From contig JAJYTL010000129.1 in NCBI GenBank assembly GCA_021793055.1, forward strand, positions 1 to 8,368: a DNA stretch of 8,368 bases, given 5' to 3'. The position numbers and the translations under genes were made by a program. Below the pieces are notes generated by a model, which saw nothing but the letters and a program-made list of their open reading frames with translations, was not told the DNA's origin and searched no databases. The stretch's first letter is position 1. Every line of letters starts with the position of its first letter. The stretch is from Pseudomonadota bacterium (lineage in GTDB: Bacteria > Pseudomonadota > Alphaproteobacteria > Ferrovibrionales > Ferrovibrionaceae). Below are positions 1 to 5,514 of this stretch, piece by piece.

Positions 1-64
1 TCTGATGGCCGAAATGAACGCCAGCCTCGATGAGCTGACGCATGGTAAAGGTCGGAAGCGACAT
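1..64 (-). CDS. rpsB: 30S ribosomal protein S2, N-terminal fragment (cut by window edge)
   Basis: Only the first 21 codons are inside the window, and the frame is still open at the edge. They read MSLPTFTMRQLIEAGVHFGH followed by Q, the highly characteristic start of alphaproteobacterial ribosomal protein S2, whose N-terminal segment (M-R-Q-L-x-E-A-G-V-H-F-G-H-Q) is nearly invariant. S2 binds the small ribosomal subunit late in assembly, together with S1, near the mRNA exit side. The ATG at 64-62 is preceded by a purine-rich AAAAGGAA ribosome-binding site (about 77-70), 5 bases from the start, which fixes the start. In most bacteria tsf (elongation factor Ts) follows; it would lie outside the window. 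The gene has its own promoter and a structured leader (separate entries) and sits downstream of a terminator, so it is probably transcribed independently of dnaE. Identity is very secure despite the short length. Confidence 0.95.
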   Translation of the reverse strand, partial: MSLPTFTMRQLIEAGVHFGHQ

Positions 65-168
65 AACAGTTCCTTTTCCGGTTGGACCGCCGCGGGCAGG
101 GACCTTTAAAGGCACCGGAACGACCCGCCGGATATGCCGGCGGCCGCAAGCCCACGTGTGGTTTATCT
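65..168 (-). promoter_or_regulatory. Structured rpsB 5' leader (two hairpins), candidate S2 control region
   Basis: If transcription starts about 7 bases below the -10 box, the rpsB mRNA has a leader of roughly 100 bases. Two perfect stems can be drawn. One is 7 bp, 125-131 pairing with 137-143, with a 5-base loop. The other is 7 bp, 76-82 (TTCCGGT on the plus strand) pairing with 114-120 (ACCGGAA); it encloses a CCTTTAAAGG self-complementary block and ends directly beside the ribosome-binding site. Autoregulation of rpsB-tsf by S2 through the mRNA leader is established in Escherichia coli. That this leader does the same is inference from position and structure only, because I cannot align it to the known motif. 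Confidence 0.45.
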
Positions 169-174
169 GGGCGC

Positions 175-203
175 TTGATAGCGCGGCCAGGGCCGCAAAG
201 CAA
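175..203 (-). promoter_or_regulatory. Putative sigma70-type promoter of rpsB
   Basis: On the minus strand a -35 box TTGCTT (203-198) and a -10 box TATCAA (180-175) are separated by exactly 17 bases. The -35 starts with the conserved TTG, and the -10 matches four of six consensus positions. The position is right for the rpsB leader and just downstream of the terminator at 275-249. The spacer contains a perfect inverted repeat, GCGGCC-AG-GGCCGC (183-196), which could be an operator or chance in GC-rich DNA. Confidence 0.55.
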
Positions 204-248
204 GGCCCAGAAAGGCCGGCGGCGCCGTCGGGTGGGGCGGAAATAGCG

Positions 249-275
249 CGGGCCGGCCTTGGGAAGGCCGGCCCG
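249..275 (-). terminator. Intrinsic terminator-like hairpin downstream of the PEBP gene
   Basis: A perfect 12-bp GC-rich stem (249-260 pairing with 264-275) with a 3-base GGG loop lies about 48 bases past the stop codon of the PEBP gene. On the minus strand it is followed by CGCTATTTCC, so the U-tract is short and imperfect. The very stable stem and its place between a stop codon and the next promoter support termination. On the plus strand no T-run follows, so a bidirectional role is unlikely. Confidence 0.6.
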
Positions 276-322
276 TTCGGAATTCAAGCCTGATAGGCGC
301 CCGGTAGGCGAAGGATCCGGGA

Positions 323-1072
323 TTACTTTTTCGCCTTCATGGACTTGATCACGGCCTTGTTCAGGCTGTACAGGCCGACGACGCTGCCCTCGGCCAGAAT
401 ATGCCCCTGCATCGCCTTAAGCGCGTCGGGGCCGGTGAAATTGCCGCTGACGTCGAGCTTCGCCACGTTGAGGGCATAGACCGCGAAATGGTAGTGATGC
501 GGGATGGCGTCGTTCCACGGCGGGCAGGGTCCATCGTAACCGCCGTATTCGCCCTTCATCTTGGGGTCAGCGGCGAACCAGTTGGTGTAGCTGTTGATCC
601 CGCGCACACCATATTTGGTGGGACCGGGCTTCTTGCCATGGGGCGTGACGCCCTTGGAGTCATGGGCGTAAGGAATGTGGCGGATATGGGTAGGGATATC
701 GACCAGGACCCAATGGTAGAAGTCAACCCGCGGCATCGAAGCCGGCAGCGTCGTGCCCTTCTTGTTCACGTCGGTGGCGACCGAGGGCACGTCGGAATCA
801 TGTACGATAATGGCGTAGGACTTGGTCCCGGCCGGCCCTTTTGACCACCAGATCGCCGGGCTCCGGTTGAGGCCGAGGCCGACCTCGCCCTTGCGATTGA
901 AGGCGCAGAAGGCAAGCCGCTTGGCGACGATGCCACCGGGCCGGACGCCGCCGACCCGCACCTTCAAGGCTGTGACAGCGGCTCGAGCCGGCGCGATCGG
1001 CCCGGCAAGCACGAGACCAAACCCCGCCAATGCGGCTAATGTACTCAATGCAAACCGTTTTCTGGAAAGCAT
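323..1072 (-). CDS. Secreted YbhB/YbcL-family (PEBP, Raf-kinase-inhibitor-like) protein
   Basis: The predicted product is 249 residues. Residues 1-31 are a classic Sec signal peptide: basic MLSRKR, a hydrophobic Leu/Ala stretch, then cleavage after A-R-A (29-31), so the mature protein is probably periplasmic or secreted. The body carries phosphatidylethanolamine-binding-protein landmarks in order: N-R-S-P-A-I-W-W (near 69-76), G-T-K-S-Y-A-I-I, the ligand-site D-S-D-V-P (92-96), Y-H-W (119-121), Y-x-G-P-C-P-P (179-185) and H-H-Y-H-F (192-196). Bacterial family members bind small anionic or lipid-like ligands; no enzymatic reaction is assigned. Oddities are H-H-Y where the family normally has H-R-Y, about 22 residues between the D-x-D-x-P motif and the H-W motif (longer than usual), and a Lys-rich tail. 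An upstream in-frame ATG at 1120 is less likely because it would bury the signal peptide behind 16 polar residues. The gene has its own promoter and terminator between dnaE and rpsB. The family call is secure; the biological role is unknown. Confidence 0.88.
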   Translation of the reverse strand: MLSRKRFALSTLAALAGFGLVLAGPIAPARAAVTALKVRVGGVRPGGIVAKRLAFCAFNRKGEVGLGLNRSPAIWWSKGPAGTKSYAIIVHDSDVPSVATDVNKKGTTLPASMPRVDFYHWVLVDIPTHIRHIPYAHDSKGVTPHGKKPGPTKYGVRGINSYTNWFAADPKMKGEYGGYDGPCPPWNDAIPHHYHFAVYALNVAKLDVSGNFTGPDALKAMQGHILAEGSVVGLYSLNKAVIKSMKAKK

Positions 1073-1077
1073 CGAAT

Positions 1078-1084
1078 CCCCCTT
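1078..1084 (-). promoter_or_regulatory. Ribosome-binding site that decides the PEBP start
   Basis: AAGGGGG on the minus strand lies 5 bases upstream of the ATG at 1072-1070. It is the strongest Shine-Dalgarno-like site in the leader and places the start exactly at the beginning of the signal peptide. The competing ATG at 1120 has only a weaker GGGCGGA about 6 bases upstream. Confidence 0.7.
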
Positions 1085-1127
1085 ATGTCTTTTTGAGGCG
1101 TCAGAGAATCTGTCAGCCATACGACAT

Positions 1128-1145
1128 CCGCCCGTTTGCGGGCGG
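1128..1145 (-). other. Strong hairpin between dnaE and the PEBP gene
   Basis: CCGCCCG (1128-1134) and CGGGCGG (1139-1145) form a perfect 7-bp stem with a 4-base loop. It lies 71 bases past the dnaE stop, where a dnaE terminator would be expected, but no U-tract follows on the minus strand. It would also fall at the very 5' end of the PEBP transcript if the extended -10 at 1159-1151 is used, where it could protect the message from decay. The two readings cannot be separated from sequence. Confidence 0.45.
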
Positions 1146-1150
1146 CTGAT

Positions 1151-1159
1151 ATATTAGCA
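1151..1159 (-). promoter_or_regulatory. Putative extended -10 promoter of the PEBP gene
   Basis: TGC-TAATAT on the minus strand (1159-1151) resembles an extended -10 element (TGn followed by a TATAAT-like hexamer, four of six matches). It sits in an AT-rich island, which stands out in GC-rich surroundings. No good -35 is seen 17 bases further up, which is tolerable for an extended -10. The predicted start near 1144 would give a leader of about 72 bases. Confidence 0.4.
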
Positions 1160-1215
1160 TCAACCGACGATGGCCGATATGGCGACGATGGCGGCGCCCC
1201 CAGCAACGTGAGGGA

Positions 1216-4200
1216 TCAGATCTCGTGAACCCCGACCACACCCGGGATGTCGCGCAGCCCGGCGAGGACAGCCGGTGAAATCGCGAAGCCGCCGGGAAGC
1301 TGAAGATCGACCTCCTCGCGCCGCGTCGGAAGCCGCAGGCGAAGCGTGACCAGCCCCCGGCCCTGCTCGCTGCGCGACAAGGTCTCCTTGAGCCGCGGCA
1401 GCGGATCGGGCCGGTCGACCACGATGCGCACCCCGGTCGCGGCTTGGGCCGCAGCGCGCTCCAAGGAGTGGACCGCCTGCGCGGTGAGACGAAGCTGGTC
1501 GTTGTCGCGCCGCGCTTCGACGACGAAGAGGACGGTCTGGCCGGGCTCCAGGAGTTCGCGGTTGGCCGAGAGGATTTCCGAAAACACCGTGACTTCGAAC
1601 ATGCCGCTCGCATCCGAGGCCTGGACGAAGGCGAAGCGGCTGCCCCGGCTCGAGACTCGTTCCTGGCGGCGAAGCACGACGCCGGCCAAGCGAACGCGCA
1701 TGACATTGCCGCCGACGCTGCGCGAGAGATCGGCGGCCGCGGTGACCCCAAGCCGCTGCAAGGCGGCGCCGTAAGCCGCCAAGGGATGGGCGGAGAGATA
1801 GAAGCCGATCGCCTCGAACTCGGGCGTCAGGCGCTCCACCCCGGGCCAGTCGGGCACCTCGGGCAGGGTCAGGCCGGCATCACTCGCGCCGGCGCCGCCA
1901 AAGAGATTGCTCTGGCTCGATCGCCGCTCATTCGAGGCCGCGGTGGCGTAGCGGAGAATGGTTTCGGCACCTTCGAACACCCGCCGACGATTGCGCTCAA
2001 GACTATCGAACGCGCCCGCCTTGACCAGATTTTCGAGTTGGCGCTTGTTCATTCCTTGGGGATCGATGCGGGCGGCAAAATCGGCGAGCGAACGAAACGG
2101 GCCGTGGGCCGCGCGCTCCTCGACGAGATGGGCCATCGCCCCCTCGCCCACATTGCGGATGGCCGCCAGCGCGTAGCGGACGACCAGATTTTCGCCCTCG
2201 GCCTCGACGGTAAAGGCGACCCCCGAGAGGTTGATGTCGGGGGGCCGCAGCGCGATCTCGAGCCGGTTCAACTCCTGGCGGTAAAAATCGAGCTTCTCGG
2301 TATTGGCAAGATCGAGGCTCATCAGCGCGGCGAAGAACTCGACCGGCCGGTTGGCCTTGAGCCACGCGGTCTGATAAGCGACCAAGGCGTAGGCCGCGGC
2401 ATGGCTCTTGTTGAAGCCATAGCCGGCGAACTTGGCAACCAACTCGAAGATGTATTCGGCGCGCTCGCGCGGCACGCCGTTCCGCTCGGCGCCCTCGACG
2501 AAGCGGACGCGCTGCGCCGCCATCTCGGCCTGGATTTTCTTGCCCATGGCCTTGCGCAGGATATCGGCCTCGCCGAGACTATAGCCGGCGAGCACCTGCG
2601 CGATCTGCATCACCTGTTCCTGATAGATGATGACGCCGTAGGTTTCCTTCAGGATCGGCTCGAGGGCGGGATGAAGATAATCCGGCTGCTCGGCGCCGTG
2701 CTTGCAGGCGACGTATTTCGGAATGTTGTCCATCGGCCCCGGCCGATAGAGCGCGACCAGGGCGATGATGTCCTCGAAGGTGTCGGGCTTGAGGTGGCGC
2801 AGCACGTCGCGCATGCCCGAGCTTTCGAGCTGGAACACGCCGACTGCGTCGCCATGGGCGAGCATCGCGAAGGTGGCGGGATCGTCGAGCGCCAGATTGG
2901 CGAGATCGAGCTCGATCCCGCGTTCGGCCAGGAGCCGGCGGGCGCGGTCGATCACGGTCAGGGTCTTGAGCCCGAGGAAATCGAACTTCACCAGCCCCGC
3001 CGCCTCGACGTATTTCATCGAGAACTGCGTCGCCGGCAGCGGCGCGCGCGGGTCGCGATAGAGCGGCACCAGCTCCTTGAGCGGCCGGTCGCCGATGACG
3101 ACGCCGGCCGCGTGCGTCGAGGCGTGGCGATAGAGGCCTTCGAGCTTCAGGGCGATGGCGATGAGGCGGGCGACACTGTCGTCGCTGTCGCGCTCCTCCT
3201 GGAGCCGCGGCTCGCCCTCGATCGCCTGGGCGAGGCTCACGGGATGGGCGGGATTGTTCGGCACCATCTTGCAGATGCGGTCGACCTTGCCGAAGGGAAG
3301 CTCAAGCACGCGCCCGACGTCGCGCAGCGCCGCGCGCGCCTGCAATGTGCCGAAGGTGATGATCTGCGCCACCTGATCTTCGCCATAGCGCTCCTGCACG
3401 TAGCGGATCACCTCGTCGCGGCGTTCCTGGCAGAAGTCGATATCGAAGTCGGGCATCGATATGCGCTCTGGGTTCAGGAAACGCTCGAACAGGAGCCCGA
3501 AGCGCAAGGGATCGAGATCGGTGATGGTCAGTGCCCAGGCAACCACCGAACCCGCGCCCGAGCCGCGCCCAGGCCCGACCGGAATGCCGCGCGCCTTGGC
3601 CCATTGGATGAAGTCCGAGACGATGAGGAAATAGCCCGGAAAACCCATCTTGGTGATGACGCCAAGCTCGTAATCCAGGCGCTCGCGATAGGGCACCGCG
3701 CGATCGCCGGAGATTCCCGCCGCCCGCAAACGGAGGTCGAGCCCGGCCTCCGCCTTGCCGCGAAGAAGCTCCGCCTCGTCGCAGGCGCCGAAGCGCGGCA
3801 GGATGGGTTTCCGCTCCTCCGCCATCACGGCGCAGCGCCGCGCGACGACAAGCGTGTTGTCGAGCGCCTCCGGCAGGTCGGCGAACAACGCCCGCATCTC
3901 GCCGGCCGACTTGAAGCGATGCTCGCGGGTCAAGCGGCGGCGCGCCGGATTGCTCATGGTCATGCCGTCGGCGATGCAAAGCAGCGCCTCATGCGCCTCG
4001 AACATGTCGGCGTCGGCGAAATAGCACTCGTTGGTGGCGATCAGCGGCAGGTTATGGCGATCGGCGAGATCGAGGAAAGCGCCCTCGGTGCGCGCCTCGG
4101 CCGGCAAGCCGTGGCGTTGGATCTCGATGTAAAGCCGGCCGGGAAACATCGCCATCAGGCGGCCGAGCAGCACTTCCGCCGCCGGCTCCTGGCCCTCGGC

Positions 4201-4656
4201 GATCAGCCGGCCGAGCGCGCCGCGCGGGCCGCCGGTCAAGGCGATCACCCCGGCCGCGTGGCGGGCGAGCGTGTCGTAATCGACGTGCGCGGGCTCGCCC
4301 GGCGGCGTGTCGAGATACCCGAGAGAGCTCAAGGCGAGCAGGTTCTGGTAGCCGGTCTCGTCCTGCGCCAACAACACCAAGGGATCGGGCTTCGGCTTGC
4401 GCCCGCCGCGAAGCCCGGCACCCTCGGCCTCCTCGACGCCAAGCGCGATCTCGCACCCGATGATCGGCTGGATGCCGGCCTTGGCCATGATGTTGCTGAA
4501 TTCAAGGGCACCAAAGAGATTGCCGGTATCGGTCATGGCGACCGCCGGCATCGTCTCCTTGCGGCAGCGCTCGGCCAAGTCCTTGACCCGGATGGCGCCC
4601 TCCGAGAGCGAATAGGCCGTATGGACGCGAAGATGAACGAAATCGGCGTACGACAT
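1216..4656 (-). CDS. dnaE: DNA polymerase III alpha subunit, DnaE1-type replicative polymerase
   Basis: This 1146-residue protein has the usual length and domain order of the replicative C-family polymerase, which synthesises both strands at the fork within the Pol III holoenzyme. An N-terminal PHP domain begins F-V-H-L-R-V-H-T-A-Y-S (6-16). The core has G-P-G-R-G-S-G-A-G-S (361-370), the catalytic P-D-F-D-I-D-F (402-408; Asp403 and Asp405), a third acidic residue in K-F-D-F-L-G (Asp559), Y-R-P-G-P-M-D-N (from 637) and F-N-K-S-H-A-A-A-Y-A-L (748-758). A helix-hairpin-helix region, a likely beta-clamp-binding peptide Q-S-N-L-F (915-919) and an OB-fold (about 985-1065) follow. The PHP metal-ligand positions are degraded (R-V-H instead of H-x-H, T-D-T-G-N instead of T-D-H-G-N), as in E. 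coli, so proofreading is probably by a separate DnaQ. The ATG at 4656 matches the usual N-terminus, although a TTG two codons upstream is possible; no clear Shine-Dalgarno sequence is seen. Confidence 0.97.
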   Translation of the reverse strand: MSYADFVHLRVHTAYSLSEGAIRVKDLAERCRKETMPAVAMTDTGNLFGALEFSNIMAKAGIQPIIGCEIALGVEEAEGAGLRGGRKPKPDPLVLLAQDETGYQNLLALSSLGYLDTPPGEPAHVDYDTLARHAAGVIALTGGPRGALGRLIAEGQEPAAEVLLGRLMAMFPGRLYIEIQRHGLPAEARTEGAFLDLADRHNLPLIATNECYFADADMFEAHEALLCIADGMTMSNPARRRLTREHRFKSAGEMRALFADLPEALDNTLVVARRCAVMAEERKPILPRFGACDEAELLRGKAEAGLDLRLRAAGISGDRAVPYRERLDYELGVITKMGFPGYFLIVSDFIQWAKARGIPVGPGRGSGAGSVVAWALTITDLDPLRFGLLFERFLNPERISMPDFDIDFCQERRDEVIRYVQERYGEDQVAQIITFGTLQARAALRDVGRVLELPFGKVDRICKMVPNNPAHPVSLAQAIEGEPRLQEERDSDDSVARLIAIALKLEGLYRHASTHAAGVVIGDRPLKELVPLYRDPRAPLPATQFSMKYVEAAGLVKFDFLGLKTLTVIDRARRLLAERGIELDLANLALDDPATFAMLAHGDAVGVFQLESSGMRDVLRHLKPDTFEDIIALVALYRPGPMDNIPKYVACKHGAEQPDYLHPALEPILKETYGVIIYQEQVMQIAQVLAGYSLGEADILRKAMGKKIQAEMAAQRVRFVEGAERNGVPRERAEYIFELVAKFAGYGFNKSHAAAYALVAYQTAWLKANRPVEFFAALMSLDLANTEKLDFYRQELNRLEIALRPPDINLSGVAFTVEAEGENLVVRYALAAIRNVGEGAMAHLVEERAAHGPFRSLADFAARIDPQGMNKRQLENLVKAGAFDSLERNRRRVFEGAETILRYATAASNERRSSQSNLFGGAGASDAGLTLPEVPDWPGVERLTPEFEAIGFYLSAHPLAAYGAALQRLGVTAAADLSRSVGGNVMRVRLAGVVLRRQERVSSRGSRFAFVQASDASGMFEVTVFSEILSANRELLEPGQTVLFVVEARRDNDQLRLTAQAVHSLERAAAQAATGVRIVVDRPDPLPRLKETLSRSEQGRGLVTLRLRLPTRREEVDLQLPGGFAISPAVLAGLRDIPGVVGVHEI

Positions 4657-4822
4657 GGCCAAACGCGCAATCGAGGAAGGAGGTTTCCAGAATGCCAGCT
4701 TAGGCAGCCGCCGTCATCCAGAACGAACCGGGAATTTCGCAGGACTTGGGGTCCCGCTTCGGCCCCGCCCCCAGCATATGGGACCCATGCGGCCCTGAGC
4801 GCGCGGCCCTGAGCGCGCGGCC
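4657..4822. other. dnaE-lolD intergenic region without a clear promoter or terminator
   Basis: No coding sequence is supported here. A 7-bp inverted repeat, GGGTCCC (4749-4755) with GGGACCC (4780-4786), has a 24-base loop and no U-tract, so it is a weak terminator candidate at best. The minus strand shows no convincing -35/-10 pair for dnaE, and the 30 bases before the dnaE start lack a purine-rich ribosome-binding site close to the ATG. dnaE may therefore be read partly by transcripts coming through from lolC and lolD. The side nearest lolD contains a short tandem repeat (separate entry). Confidence 0.5.
4789..4822. repeat. 14-bp tandem duplication abutting the lolD stop codon
   Basis: GCGGCCCTGAGCGC occurs twice without a gap (4789-4802 and 4803-4816), and a third partial copy, GCGGCC, fills 4817-4822 right up to the lolD stop codon (4825-4823). 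In addition, CGGCC (4818-4822) and GGCCG (4826-4830) form a 5-bp hairpin whose 3-base loop is exactly the TGA stop. It may come from slippage during replication in GC-rich DNA; no function is evident. Confidence 0.8.
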
Positions 4823-5500
4823 TCAGGCCGGCACCAGCAAACCGTCTTCGAGCCGCACCGTGCGGTCGAGCCGCACCGCGAGATCGTTGTTATGGGTCGC
4901 GATCAAGGCCGCCAGGCCATGCTCTCGGGCGAGGCCGACCAGTTCGTTGAACACCGTCTCGGCCGTCCGCAGGTCGAGATTTCCCGTCGGTTCGTCGGCG
5001 AGCAGGATTTTCGGCTCGTTGGCGAGCGCGCGGGCGATGGCAACCCGTTGCTGCTCGCCGCCCGAAAGCCGCGCCGGGCGATGCGCGAGCCGGGCGCCGA
5101 GTCCCAGTCCCTCAAGCAGCGCGGTTGCCCGCGCCGTGGCGGCGACGCGGCTCTTGCCGGCGACGAGTTGCGGCAGCACGACGTTCTCAAGCGCCGAGAA
5201 ATCCGCCAAGAGATAGTGAAATTGATAGATGAAGCCGATCAGCTCGCGCCGGCTTCGCGTCCGCTCCGCCTCGCCCATCGCCGAAGCCGGCCGCCCCGCC
5301 ACCACGACCTCGCCGCCGTCGGCGCGGTCGAGCAGCCCCGCGACATGGAGAAGCGTCGACTTGCCGGCGCCCGACGGGCCGATCAGAGCCACGATCTCCC
5401 CCGCCCGAATGGCGAGCGAGGCGCCGCGCAGCACCTCGAGCCGGTTTTGGCCCTGCTGGTAGGTGCGGACCACCCGGTCGAGAACGAGACGCTCACTCAT
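4823..5500 (-). CDS. lolD: Lipoprotein-releasing system ATP-binding protein LolD
   Basis: This 225-residue ABC ATPase is the usual LolD length and powers release of outer-membrane lipoproteins from the inner membrane to the periplasmic carrier LolA. It acts on the cytoplasmic face as a dimer bound to the permease. Visible motifs are Walker A G-P-S-G-A-G-K-S (41-48), the Q-loop Gln93 in I-Y-Q-F-H-Y-L-L (a LolD/MacB-type sequence), the signature L-S-G-G-E-Q-Q-R (145-152), Walker B I-L-L-A-D-E (165-170, catalytic Glu170), a D-loop G-N-L-D (173-176) and the switch His203. All catalytic residues are present. The start overlaps the last 8 bases of the upstream permease gene, which confirms the partnership and distinguishes it from FtsE, MacB or other close ATPases. 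The reading frame ends beside a short tandem repeat. Confidence 0.94.
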   Translation of the reverse strand: MSERLVLDRVVRTYQQGQNRLEVLRGASLAIRAGEIVALIGPSGAGKSTLLHVAGLLDRADGGEVVVAGRPASAMGEAERTRSRRELIGFIYQFHYLLADFSALENVVLPQLVAGKSRVAATARATALLEGLGLGARLAHRPARLSGGEQQRVAIARALANEPKILLADEPTGNLDLRTAETVFNELVGLAREHGLAALIATHNNDLAVRLDRTVRLEDGLLVPA

Positions 5501-5514
5501 AGCGCAGCGCCTCC
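5493..5514 (-). promoter_or_regulatory. Translational-coupling junction of the permease gene and lolD
   Basis: ATGAGTGA (5500-5493) contains both the lolD start and the permease stop, an 8-base overlap in different frames. A GGAGG ribosome-binding site (5514-5510) lies 9 bases before the lolD ATG, inside the permease coding sequence. Ribosomes finishing the permease are thus positioned to start lolD, which suits balanced production of the two subunits. Confidence 0.75.

Noticed and set aside
42..293. Plus-strand open frame of 83 codons over the rpsB start and leader
   Set aside because: It overlaps the rpsB start, leader, promoter and a terminator hairpin, shows no ribosome-binding site, and has no recognisable protein character.
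1073..1120. Upstream ATG giving the PEBP protein 16 extra N-terminal residues
   Set aside because: The extra residues are polar and would precede the signal peptide; the downstream ATG has a much better ribosome-binding site (AAGGGGG).
4679..4703. GGAGG followed 8 bases later by ATG-CCA-GCT-TAG on the plus strand
   Set aside because: A two-codon peptide after the Met with no promoter and no downstream gene on that strand; most likely chance, the complement of a pyrimidine stretch before dnaE.
1444..4812. Open reading frame of more than 1100 codons on the plus strand, antisense to dnaE
   Set aside because: It mirrors dnaE codon by codon. High G/C at third positions removes stop codons from the opposite strand; the translation is rich in Arg, Ala, Gly, His and Asp with no recognisable domain, and there is no promoter or ribosome-binding site.
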